A DNA stretch of 35,625 nt from Gemmatimonadaceae bacterium (GTDB lineage: Bacteria > Gemmatimonadota > Gemmatimonadetes > Gemmatimonadales > Gemmatimonadaceae), in the NCBI GenBank assembly GCA_025934075.1, contig JAICYT010000013.1, positions 1-35,625 of the forward strand, in the 5' to 3' direction. This document shows positions 22,329-29,359 of the stretch, piece after piece. How positions within the stretch are numbered: the stretch's first letter is position 1; each line of letters opens with the position of its first letter. Below the pieces are notes generated by a model that was not told where the DNA came from, searched no databases, and worked only from the letters and a program-made list of their open reading frames with translations. Both the position numbers and the translations under genes were made by a program.

Positions 22329-24184
22329 ACCTCACCGTCATCGATTGGGCGATTGTCGCGAGCTACTTCCTCCTCTCGGCGGGAATTGGCCTTGCGTTCA
22401 CCAAGAAGGGCGGCGAGAGCCTGAGCGAATACTTCATCTCGGGGCGCGCCGTTCCGTGGTGGCTCGCGGGCGCGTCGATGGTCGCGACGACGTTCGCCGC
22501 CGATACGCCGCTGGTCGTCACTGGCATCGTGACGGCGAACGGTGTCGCCGGCAACTGGCTGTGGTGGGACTTCTTGATGAGCGGCATGCTCACGGTGTTC
22601 TTCTTCGCTCGCCTTTGGCGACGCGCGCACGTGATGACAGATGTCGAATTTGCAGAGATCCGCTACGCCGGCAAGAGCGCGGCGACGCTGCGCGGCTTCC
22701 GCGCGTTGTATCTCGCCATCCCAGTCAACCTGATCATCCTCGGGTGGGTCACACGGGCGATGATCAAGATTCTCACGATCTCGCTCGGCCTGCGCGAAGT
22801 GCACATCGGCGGCCTGGCCATCTCAGGCGAAGTGATCGCTGTTGGCATCTGCTTCGTGGTGACCATGATGTACTCGGTCGCCGCCGGTATGTGGGCCGTG
22901 CTTTGGACCGATCTCGTGCAGTTCGTGATCAAAATGACGGCGGTGGTCATTCTCGCTGTGTACGCCGTCCGCGCCGTGGGGGGGATGGCCAAACTCAAAG
23001 CGGGTCTTGCCGCGCATTTCGGCAGTGAAGCGGCGGCGCTCTCGGTGCTGCCAGTGCGGGTCACGCCGCACGGGATCGAGACGTACGCGTGGATGCCATT
23101 GATGGCCCTGCTCGTCTTCCTCGGCGTGCAGTGGTGGGCGGCGTGGTACCCGGGAGCCGAGCCGGGGGGCGGCGGCTACATCGCACAACGCATCTTCTCG
23201 GCGAAGACGGAGCGCGACGGCGTACTCGCGACGCTCTTCTTCAACGTGGCGCACTACGCCATCCGCCCGTGGCCGTGGATCATCACCGGGCTGGCAACGG
23301 TGCTGCTCTACCCCGCCGGGATTGGCCCGACGCACGACCACGAGGCCGCGTACGTGCAGGCGTTCGTGGATCTGTTGCCGACGCCGTGGCGCGGCGTGAT
23401 GATGGCCGGCTTCGCCGCCGCGTACATGTCGACCGTGGGCACTCAGCTCAACTGGGGTGCGTCGTACCTCGTGAACGACTTCTATAAGCGTTTTATAAAC
23501 CGTGACGCGACAGAGAAGCACTACGTCTCCGTTTCGCGCTGGACGACGATCGGACTCTTCCTCGCGTCGGCCGTCGTCGCCTGGCAGCTCTCGTCGATCG
23601 AGGGCGCGTGGAAGTTCCTTCTCGCCATGGGTGCGGGCACAGGCTTGGTGCTGATTCTCCGCTGGTACTGGTGGCGGATCAACGCCTGGTCGGAGATCAG
23701 CGCGATGATCGCGTCGCTCGTGATCTCCACGATCTGCTTCTTCACAGTGCCGGGCCGCTGGTACCCGATCGGCGATCCGCGCAACGATTCAATGACGATG
23801 CTCATCACAGTCGCGGGCAGCACCGTGATCTGGCTGGCGGTTACGTTCCTCACGCCCGCCGAGCACACCGCGGTGCTCGACTCGTTCTATCGTCGGGTGC
23901 GCCCGGGCGGCCCGGGGTGGGCGCGGGTCTCGAAGCGGCTCGGCTTCGGACGCGAATCGATCCCCGGGGGCGCGCTCGCGTGGACCAACTGGATCGCCGG
24001 CATCGTCGCCGTGTATGCATCACTGTTCGGCGTCGGGAAGATCATCTTCGGCGAGATGCGCAACGGTGTCGTTCTGCTCGTGATTGCCGCGCTCGCGTTC
24101 ACGTGGATCGCCCGGTCATTCCGCTCCGAACCCGAGCCGCCGAGCGCGGCAGTTGGTGCAGAGGAACGGATTGCGGCGGATTAG
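22325..24184 (+). CDS. Sodium:solute symporter (SSS family)
   Basis: 619-residue membrane protein with about 14 hydrophobic segments. It opens MNLTVIDWAIVASYFLLSAGIG, followed by SEYFISGRAVPWWLAGASMVATTFAADTPL, the standard SSS N-terminus that carries sodium-site residues in helix 1 and the following loop. A GGGGYIAQRIFSAKTERD segment (about 284-301) and a GFAAAYMSTVGTQLNWGASYLVND region (about 363-386) are also typical, the latter being the sodium-binding helix 8. The ATG overlaps the serine hydrolase stop by 4 bases. Context predicts an amino sugar or muropeptide substrate, which sequence cannot prove. Confidence 0.92.
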   Translation: MNLTVIDWAIVASYFLLSAGIGLAFTKKGGESLSEYFISGRAVPWWLAGASMVATTFAADTPLVVTGIVTANGVAGNWLWWDFLMSGMLTVFFFARLWRRAHVMTDVEFAEIRYAGKSAATLRGFRALYLAIPVNLIILGWVTRAMIKILTISLGLREVHIGGLAISGEVIAVGICFVVTMMYSVAAGMWAVLWTDLVQFVIKMTAVVILAVYAVRAVGGMAKLKAGLAAHFGSEAAALSVLPVRVTPHGIETYAWMPLMALLVFLGVQWWAAWYPGAEPGGGGYIAQRIFSAKTERDGVLATLFFNVAHYAIRPWPWIITGLATVLLYPAGIGPTHDHEAAYVQAFVDLLPTPWRGVMMAGFAAAYMSTVGTQLNWGASYLVNDFYKRFINRDATEKHYVSVSRWTTIGLFLASAVVAWQLSSIEGAWKFLLAMGAGTGLVLILRWYWWRINAWSEISAMIASLVISTICFFTVPGRWYPIGDPRNDSMTMLITVAGSTVIWLAVTFLTPAEHTAVLDSFYRRVRPGGPGWARVSKRLGFGRESIPGGALAWTNWIAGIVAVYASLFGVGKIIFGEMRNGVVLLVIAALAFTWIARSFRSEPEPPSAAVGAEERIAAD

Positions 24185-24202
24185 CCGGCCGAGGTTCTAC
24201 CG

Positions 24203-24231
24203 TTGTCATGAGTTCCGGGCGACGCTATACT
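24203..24231 (+). promoter_or_regulatory. Sigma70-type promoter upstream of erpA
   Basis: TTGTCA (24203-24208) and TATACT (24226-24231) are separated by exactly 17 bases, one of the best consensus matches in the window. It lies about 50 bases before the erpA ATG and could also drive the downstream nagB-symporter-kinase genes. Confidence 0.78.
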
Positions 24232-24283
24232 ACGTATGTACCATTGCCATCAGCATTTGGCTGCTCTAATTGGAGGCTCCACA

Positions 24284-24640
24284 ATGAGCACGATGAATCA
24301 ACCCGAGGTGTTGGTGACGGTTACTCCGGCCGCCTCCACCGAGGTCAAGAAGTTCATGGAGCAGGAGAACGTCGAACCAGCCAAGGGCGGGCTCCGCGTG
24401 AGCGTCCAACCCGGCGGCTGCAGCGGCTTCAAGTACGGCCTGCTCATCGAAGACGAACCGGCCGAGGATGATCTCATCGTCGACCAAGGTGAGTGGAAGG
24501 TGTTCGTCGATCCCTTCTCGGCTCAATACATCAACGGCGTCACCATCGACTACGTCTCGTCGATGCAAGGCTCCGGCTTCACGTTCAAGAACCCGAATTC
24601 AACCGGCGGTTGTGGCTGCGGTAGCTCGTTCTCCGCATAA
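24284..24640 (+). CDS. erpA: Iron-sulfur cluster insertion protein ErpA/IscA family
   Basis: A-type carrier that delivers Fe-S clusters to target proteins. 118 residues from ATG 24284, with TTGGAGG 7 bases upstream. The three conserved cysteines are in GGCSGFKYGL and in the C-terminal GGCGCGSSF pair. Other family features are the VTPAASTEVKKFM helix, GLRVSVQPGG and FVDPFSAQYINGVTIDYV. The short, SufA-like N-terminus and the GCGCGSSF end fit ErpA best. It is flanked by carbohydrate genes and has its own strong promoter, so it may simply be a housekeeping gene inside the cluster. Confidence 0.93.
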   Translation: MSTMNQPEVLVTVTPAASTEVKKFMEQENVEPAKGGLRVSVQPGGCSGFKYGLLIEDEPAEDDLIVDQGEWKVFVDPFSAQYINGVTIDYVSSMQGSGFTFKNPNSTGGCGCGSSFSA

Positions 24641-24661
24641 CTCAGCGCTCTAGGTGTAAGC

Positions 24662-26647
24662 ATGGAACGGTCGGTCGCTGGCGGACGCCGGGACGCGGTC
24701 GTGAACCACAGAGAGGGGGGCCGCGACGCAGGCGATCGCGAAGCCCCCCTCTCTCGCGTTTCACACGCCACGTATCAAGGCGAGCGGATTCGCACGGTCG
24801 TCGTCGACGACCATGAAGACATCGCGCGACTCGTGGCCAATCGCATCGCGACGTTGATTCGCGAACGCAACGCCGCGGGCGAGCAAACGGTGCTCGGCCT
24901 CGCGACCGGCTCGACGCCGATCGGCGTGTATCGCGAGCTGATTCGTATGCATCGCGACAACGGATTGAGCTTCGCCGACGTCATCACGTTCAATCTCGAC
25001 GAGTACTATCCGATGCCGAAGGAGAGCATCCACTCCTACCATCGCTTCATGTGGGAGAATCTCTTCTCGCAGATCGACATCAAGCCGGAGAACGTTCATC
25101 TGCCGCCCGGCGATCTGCCGCGCACGGAGATCGAGGACGCGGCGCAACGATACGAGAGCGCGATTGAACGCGCCGGCGGCATCGATTTTCAGATTCTCGG
25201 AATCGGAAAGACCGGACACATCGGATTCAACGAGCCCGGTTCCGGCGCCGACAGCCGCACGCGGCTCGTCACACTCGATGCCGTCACGCGCAAAGACGCC
25301 GCCGCCGACTTTTTCGGTGAGGAATTCGTTCCGCGCGAGGCAGTCACGATGGGCATCGCGACGATTCTCGAGGCGCGCGAGATCGCGATCATCGGCACCG
25401 GAGAGCACAAGTCGAGCATCGTGCAGCGTGCGGTCGAAGGCGAGATCGACGTCGAGGTTGCAGCGACGTTCCTTCAGCGTCATCCAAACACGACGTTTTA
25501 TCTCGATCGTGCCGCTGCCGCCGAGCTGACGCGCATCAAGACGCCGTGGCTGATCGACGAAGTGCACTGGACGCACGAGCTAATCGTACGCGCGGTCATC
25601 TGGCTGTCGCAGCGGACCGGAAAAGCCATTCTCAAGCTCACGCAGCGCGACTACGCCGATGCGCGGATGTCGTCGCTCGTCGCCAAATTCGGATCGCCGG
25701 GCGAAGTAAACGGCAAAGTCTTCAACATCCTCGGCGCCAAGATCCGCGGAAAGTCGAAGCTGGCGATGGGTCGCAAGATCATCTGCTTCTCGCCGCACCC
25801 GGACGACGACGTGATCTCGATGGGCGGCATTCTCCGCAAGCTCGTCGAGAACGACAACGACATCGTTGTCGCGTACATGACGAGCGGCAACATCGCGGTG
25901 TTCGACCACGACGTGCGGCGCTATGTCGATTTCCTCGAGCGACTCGGCGCAGAAGGCCGAATCGGCCGTGAGAAAACCGAACAGCTTGCATCGAAGGTCC
26001 ACGAGTGTCTCGAGCGGAAGACGCCGGGCGAAGTCGATATCCCGGAGGTTCAGGACATCAAGCGCATCATCCGCGAGGCCGAAGCGGTGAGCGGCATCGA
26101 GACCGTCGGGCTTCCACGCAGTGCCGCGCGCTTCCTCAATTTGCCGTTTTATCAAACTGGCAAGGTGCGCAAAGACGCGATCGGTCCCGCCGACGTCGCG
26201 ATCGTCCGCAAGCTGCTCGAAGAAGTAAAGCCCGAGTTGATCTTTGTCGCCGGCGATCTGTCCGACCCGCACGGCACGCATCGCATGTGCAAAGAAGCGA
26301 TCGACCGCGCGCTCGCCGAGATCGGCGCCGCGGGACGAGCAAAGTCTCCCTCGAGCGAAGGCGGCACGAACGGATTGCCTGAGGTGTGGCTCTATCGAGG
26401 TGCGTGGCAGGAGTGGCCCGTCTACGAAGCGACGTGGCTCGTGCCGCTCTCCCAGGAAGAATTGCGCCTCAAGATTCAGGCGATCTTCAAGCATCAATCG
26501 CAAAAGGATTCCGCGCCGTTCCCCGGCGGCTACGACGAGCGCGAATTCTGGCAGCGTGTCGAAGCGCGCAACAAAGGCACGGCGGCGGAGCTGGATCGCC
26601 TCGGGCTCGCCGAGTATTTCGCGATGGAAGCGTATGTGGTGGAGTGA
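24662..26647 (+). CDS. nagB: Glucosamine-6-phosphate deaminase fused to a PIG-L-type deacetylase domain
   Basis: 661 residues. The N-terminal NagB domain (about 42-310) has GLATGSTPIGVY (79-90), catalytic Asp113 in NLDEYYP, and His186 and Glu191 in GHIGFNEP. The residue matching E. coli Asp141 is Thr184. The C-terminal domain (about 370-655) is a PIG-L/LmbE-type zinc N-deacetylase with His379-Pro-Asp-Asp382 and HGTH (His537, His540). Similar fusions occur in Bacteroidota. No nagA is nearby, so one polypeptide might deacetylate and deaminate GlcNAc-6-phosphate; this is inference. The start at 24662 has AGGTG upstream but the first 40 residues, encoded across a long hairpin, are not conserved-looking. 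Confidence 0.9.
   Translation: MERSVAGGRRDAVVNHREGGRDAGDREAPLSRVSHATYQGERIRTVVVDDHEDIARLVANRIATLIRERNAAGEQTVLGLATGSTPIGVYRELIRMHRDNGLSFADVITFNLDEYYPMPKESIHSYHRFMWENLFSQIDIKPENVHLPPGDLPRTEIEDAAQRYESAIERAGGIDFQILGIGKTGHIGFNEPGSGADSRTRLVTLDAVTRKDAAADFFGEEFVPREAVTMGIATILEAREIAIIGTGEHKSSIVQRAVEGEIDVEVAATFLQRHPNTTFYLDRAAAAELTRIKTPWLIDEVHWTHELIVRAVIWLSQRTGKAILKLTQRDYADARMSSLVAKFGSPGEVNGKVFNILGAKIRGKSKLAMGRKIICFSPHPDDDVISMGGILRKLVENDNDIVVAYMTSGNIAVFDHDVRRYVDFLERLGAEGRIGREKTEQLASKVHECLERKTPGEVDIPEVQDIKRIIREAEAVSGIETVGLPRSAARFLNLPFYQTGKVRKDAIGPADVAIVRKLLEEVKPELIFVAGDLSDPHGTHRMCKEAIDRALAEIGAAGRAKSPSSEGGTNGLPEVWLYRGAWQEWPVYEATWLVPLSQEELRLKIQAIFKHQSQKDSAPFPGGYDEREFWQRVEARNKGTAAELDRLGLAEYFAMEAYVVE
24710..24754. 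other. Strong hairpin in the 5' part of the nagB reading frame
   Basis: Perfect 12-bp arms AGAGAGGGGGGC (24710-24721) and GCCCCCCTCTCT (24743-24754), with a nested 5-bp stem CGCGA/TCGCG (24722-24726 and 24736-24740). It lies 70 bases after the erpA stop and within the predicted N-terminal codons of the nagB fusion. Only a weak T-run (GTTTC) follows, so it may attenuate rather than terminate. Confidence 0.8.
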
Positions 26648-26659
26648 CGCTGGAGTCGC

Positions 26660-28183
26660 ATGCGCGGGCTGAACGCGCTCGACTTCATCGTCATCATCGC
26701 ATATCTCGTCGGCATCACGCTGCTCGGGATCTACGTCGGCCGGCGGCAAAAAGACGCGAAAGATTACTTCGTCGCCGACCGTGAGATCCCGTGGTGGGCC
26801 GTCATGTTCTCGATCGTCGCCAGCGAGACGAGCGCGCTCACGTTCATCAGCATTCCGGGATTGGCGTACGTCGGCAACCTTGGGTTTTTGGAAATCGCCG
26901 TCGGTTATCTCGTCGGGCGCATCGCCCTCGCGTACACGCTGCTGCCGCGCTACTACGAAGGCAATCTCGTCACCGCATACGCGTTGCTCGAGCATCGCTT
27001 CGGCATCGCGGCGCGGCGGTTCACATCGGTCGTGTTCATGGTCACGCGTGGCATGGCGGATTCGGTTCGCGTCTATGCGACCGCGGTTCCGATCGCGTTG
27101 ATCATCGGCCCGTTGCTGCCGCGCGCTGCCGTCATGCCCGTTGCGGTGCTGGTCCTCGGCACGCTGACAGTGATTTACACGATCCGCGGCGGCATGCGTG
27201 CGGTCGTATGGACAGAGATTGTGCAGGCGTCAGTGTATCTCCTTGGCGGACTCTCGGCGATTGTGCTCGTTGGGCAACTGATGCCAGGCGGTTGGAGCTC
27301 GATCATCGCCGCCGCTGCGCCCGCGGGAAAGTTCAAGATCGTCAGCTGGACGCCGATCCTCACGCAACCGCACACGATGCTCGCGGGCGTTATCGGCGGC
27401 GCGTTTCTCTCGATGGCGTCGCACGGAGCCGACCAGCTCATCGTTCAACGTTTGTTGTCGGCGCGGTCGCTCAAGGCGGCGCAGGCGGCCGTCATCGGCA
27501 GCGGCGTCGCCGTCATCATTCAATTCGCGCTGTTCCTCACGCTCGGTGTTGGGCTCTGGGGATTGTACGGCGGTAAGGTGTTCCCCGTTCCCGACGCGAT
27601 CTTCCCGACGTTCATCGTCGATCAAATGCCGCATGGACTCGTCGGTCTCCTGTTGGCCGCGATCCTCGCGGCGACGATGAGCACACACTCCGGCGCGATC
27701 AACTCTCTTGCCGCGGCCGCGACCCACGACATCTACCTGCCGCTCACGGGCCGCGCGCCCGATGATCCGCGCACGCTTCGCATCGGCCGATTCTTCGCGC
27801 TATTCTGGGGCATCGTGCTCACCGGTGGCGCGCTCCTCTTCCCGCAGAATCCAAAGACGTCCGTCGTCGTCGTCGCGTTGTCGATCGCATCGTTTACGTA
27901 CGGCGGACTGCTCGGCGGATTCTTCCTGGCTATCTTTTGGCGGCGCGCTCGCCAACGCGATGCGATCCTTGGCATGTCGGTCGGCATCGCGGCGATGAGC
28001 GTCATCGTATTCGCCAAGCAGATCGGTGCCGCCATCCCCGACTGGGCCGACACGCTGGCGCCGCTCGCCACGATTGCCTATCCGTGGTTCGTGTTGATCG
28101 GCACGGCGATTACGCTGCTGGTTGGAATGCTCTCATCGCTCACGCACGCTGCTGCGCAGCCGGAACGGATCGCGACAACATGA
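26660..28183 (+). CDS. Sodium:solute symporter (SSS family), second copy
   Basis: 507-residue membrane protein with 13 or so hydrophobic segments, different in length and sequence from the first symporter. LNALDFIVIIAYLVGITLLGIYVGRRQKDAKDYFVADREIPWW is the family N-terminus; SSS signature features follow in the GGMRAVVWTEIVQ region (about 176-188) and in the LLLAAILAATMSTHSGAINSLAAAATHDIY region (about 332-360), the latter with the sodium-site serines. CTGGAG lies 4 bases before the ATG. It starts 12 bases after nagB and its stop overlaps the kinase ATG. The pattern predicts uptake of the sugar the kinase phosphorylates. Confidence 0.93.
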   Translation: MRGLNALDFIVIIAYLVGITLLGIYVGRRQKDAKDYFVADREIPWWAVMFSIVASETSALTFISIPGLAYVGNLGFLEIAVGYLVGRIALAYTLLPRYYEGNLVTAYALLEHRFGIAARRFTSVVFMVTRGMADSVRVYATAVPIALIIGPLLPRAAVMPVAVLVLGTLTVIYTIRGGMRAVVWTEIVQASVYLLGGLSAIVLVGQLMPGGWSSIIAAAAPAGKFKIVSWTPILTQPHTMLAGVIGGAFLSMASHGADQLIVQRLLSARSLKAAQAAVIGSGVAVIIQFALFLTLGVGLWGLYGGKVFPVPDAIFPTFIVDQMPHGLVGLLLAAILAATMSTHSGAINSLAAAATHDIYLPLTGRAPDDPRTLRIGRFFALFWGIVLTGGALLFPQNPKTSVVVVALSIASFTYGGLLGGFFLAIFWRRARQRDAILGMSVGIAAMSVIVFAKQIGAAIPDWADTLAPLATIAYPWFVLIGTAITLLVGMLSSLTHAAAQPERIATT

Positions 28184-29112
28184 CGTACATCGTAATTGGA
28201 ATCGACGGTGGCGGATCGAAGACCCACGCAATGGTCGCCGACGAACAAGGTCGCACCATCGCCGAGACAGTCGGTCCCGGCAGCGCGGTGAGGCCGGGCA
28301 AGGCGGAGCATTCGGCCAACGTGATCGCCGATGTGGTGCGTGATGCGCTCGCGTCGTGCGAGATGACCCACGTCACGCCGCGCGTGTTGTCGATCGGTGT
28401 CGCCGGTGCCGGGCGTGAGACAGAACGCCACGAGCTTTGGCAAGCCCTCGTGAGTCGCGATCTCGCGGCGGAGCTCGTGATTCACTCCGACTTCAGCATC
28501 GCGCTCGACGACGCTTTCGCCGACGGCCCTGGCGTGCTGCTCATCAGCGGCACGGGCTCGGTGGCCTTTGGCCGCGGACCGACCGGGGCGACGTCGCGCT
28601 GCGGCGGCTGGGGACCAGTGTGTGGCGACGAGGGGAGCGGCGCGTGGATCGGACGTCGCGCCCTGTCCGTGGTCACTGCGGCCGCCGACGGTCGCGAGCC
28701 AGAGACGGCCCTCACGGGAGCGATTCTCACCGCGGCGCAAATCAATGAAACCTCTGATCTCATCGGCTGGGCCGCCAACGCACCGCCATCACAGCTTGCG
28801 TCGCTCGCCCCAGTCGTGCTCAGCGTCGCCGACGCTGGCGATTTACGCGCCAACGCGATCGTGAGTCTCGCCGTCGAGGAGCTCGTGTTGCACGTACGCG
28901 CGCTGGCGCGCCAACTCTTCGGCGACGAGCGCGCGGCATTGCCGATCGCATTCTCCGGTGGGATGTTGTCTCGCGGGACCACGCTCCGAAAACGACTCGA
29001 GCACCGATTGAAGTCAGCGGTGCCCGGCGGTCAGCTCAGGACGGATGTCGTGATTCCCGCGCGCGGTGCCGTTCGTGCCGCCCTACGGATTCTCGGCGAA
29101 GCCATGGTGTAG
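28180..29112 (+). CDS. BadF/BadG/BcrA/BcrD-family ATPase, probable N-acetylglucosamine or N-acetylmuramic acid kinase
   Basis: 310-residue ASKHA-fold kinase. Phosphate-1 motif DGGGSKT (9-15), catalytic-type Asp104 in HSDFSIAL, phosphate-2 motif GTGS (124-127), GGWGPVCGDEGSG (142-154), which is the hallmark of GlcNAc/MurNAc kinases of this family, and an adenosine-loop SGGML segment near the C-terminus. It likely phosphorylates an imported amino sugar at C6 or C1. The ATG overlaps the symporter stop (ATGA), so the two are coupled. It is the last gene before the bidirectional hairpin at 29227. Sequence alone cannot tell a GlcNAc kinase (NagK) from a MurNAc kinase (MurK). Confidence 0.9.
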   Translation: MTYIVIGIDGGGSKTHAMVADEQGRTIAETVGPGSAVRPGKAEHSANVIADVVRDALASCEMTHVTPRVLSIGVAGAGRETERHELWQALVSRDLAAELVIHSDFSIALDDAFADGPGVLLISGTGSVAFGRGPTGATSRCGGWGPVCGDEGSGAWIGRRALSVVTAAADGREPETALTGAILTAAQINETSDLIGWAANAPPSQLASLAPVVLSVADAGDLRANAIVSLAVEELVLHVRALARQLFGDERAALPIAFSGGMLSRGTTLRKRLEHRLKSAVPGGQLRTDVVIPARGAVRAALRILGEAMV

Positions 29113-29226
29113 CCGAATGGCCGCCTTGCGATGAGCTTGTCGGCCGAGGAAGCGTCCTAAAGGTTTGCGACGCGGTCCATGGAATCCTCGGACTACCACT
29201 GAGCAATTGTTTGGGCCATTTCGACA

Positions 29227-29260
29227 AATGCGCGGCGGAGAAATCGTTCCGCCGCGCATT
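29227..29260. terminator. Bidirectional terminator-like hairpin between convergent genes
   Basis: A perfect 13-bp stem AATGCGCGGCGGA / TCCGCCGCGCATT with an 8-base loop lies between the kinase gene (plus) and the molybdenum hydroxylase gene (minus). T-runs are short on both sides (ATTTG on the minus strand), so strength is uncertain. The rest of the 29113-29359 gap shows no gene or other motif I can support. Confidence 0.75.
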
Positions 29261-29359
29261 AACAATATTGCAGTAGCTGCTTGCTGTTATTCCCTGCCGT
29301 TCCGTCGATCGAGTTGACTCCGTGGCGAGCAGTTTAGCGCCTGCGACTCGACCAAGGAT

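Noticed and set aside
24761..25576. Minus-strand open frame (271 codons) opposite the NagB domain
   Set aside because: Antisense of the conserved NagB domain with no recognisable domain of its own.
25580..26995. Minus-strand open frame (471 codons) opposite the nagB fusion and second symporter
   Set aside because: Spans two well-identified genes on the other strand and shows only low-complexity charged sequence.
29144..29191. 7-bp inverted repeat CCGAGGA/TCCTCGG downstream of the kinase gene
   Set aside because: Arms are short and 34 bases apart, with no T-run; the perfect 13-bp hairpin at 29227-29260 explains termination better.
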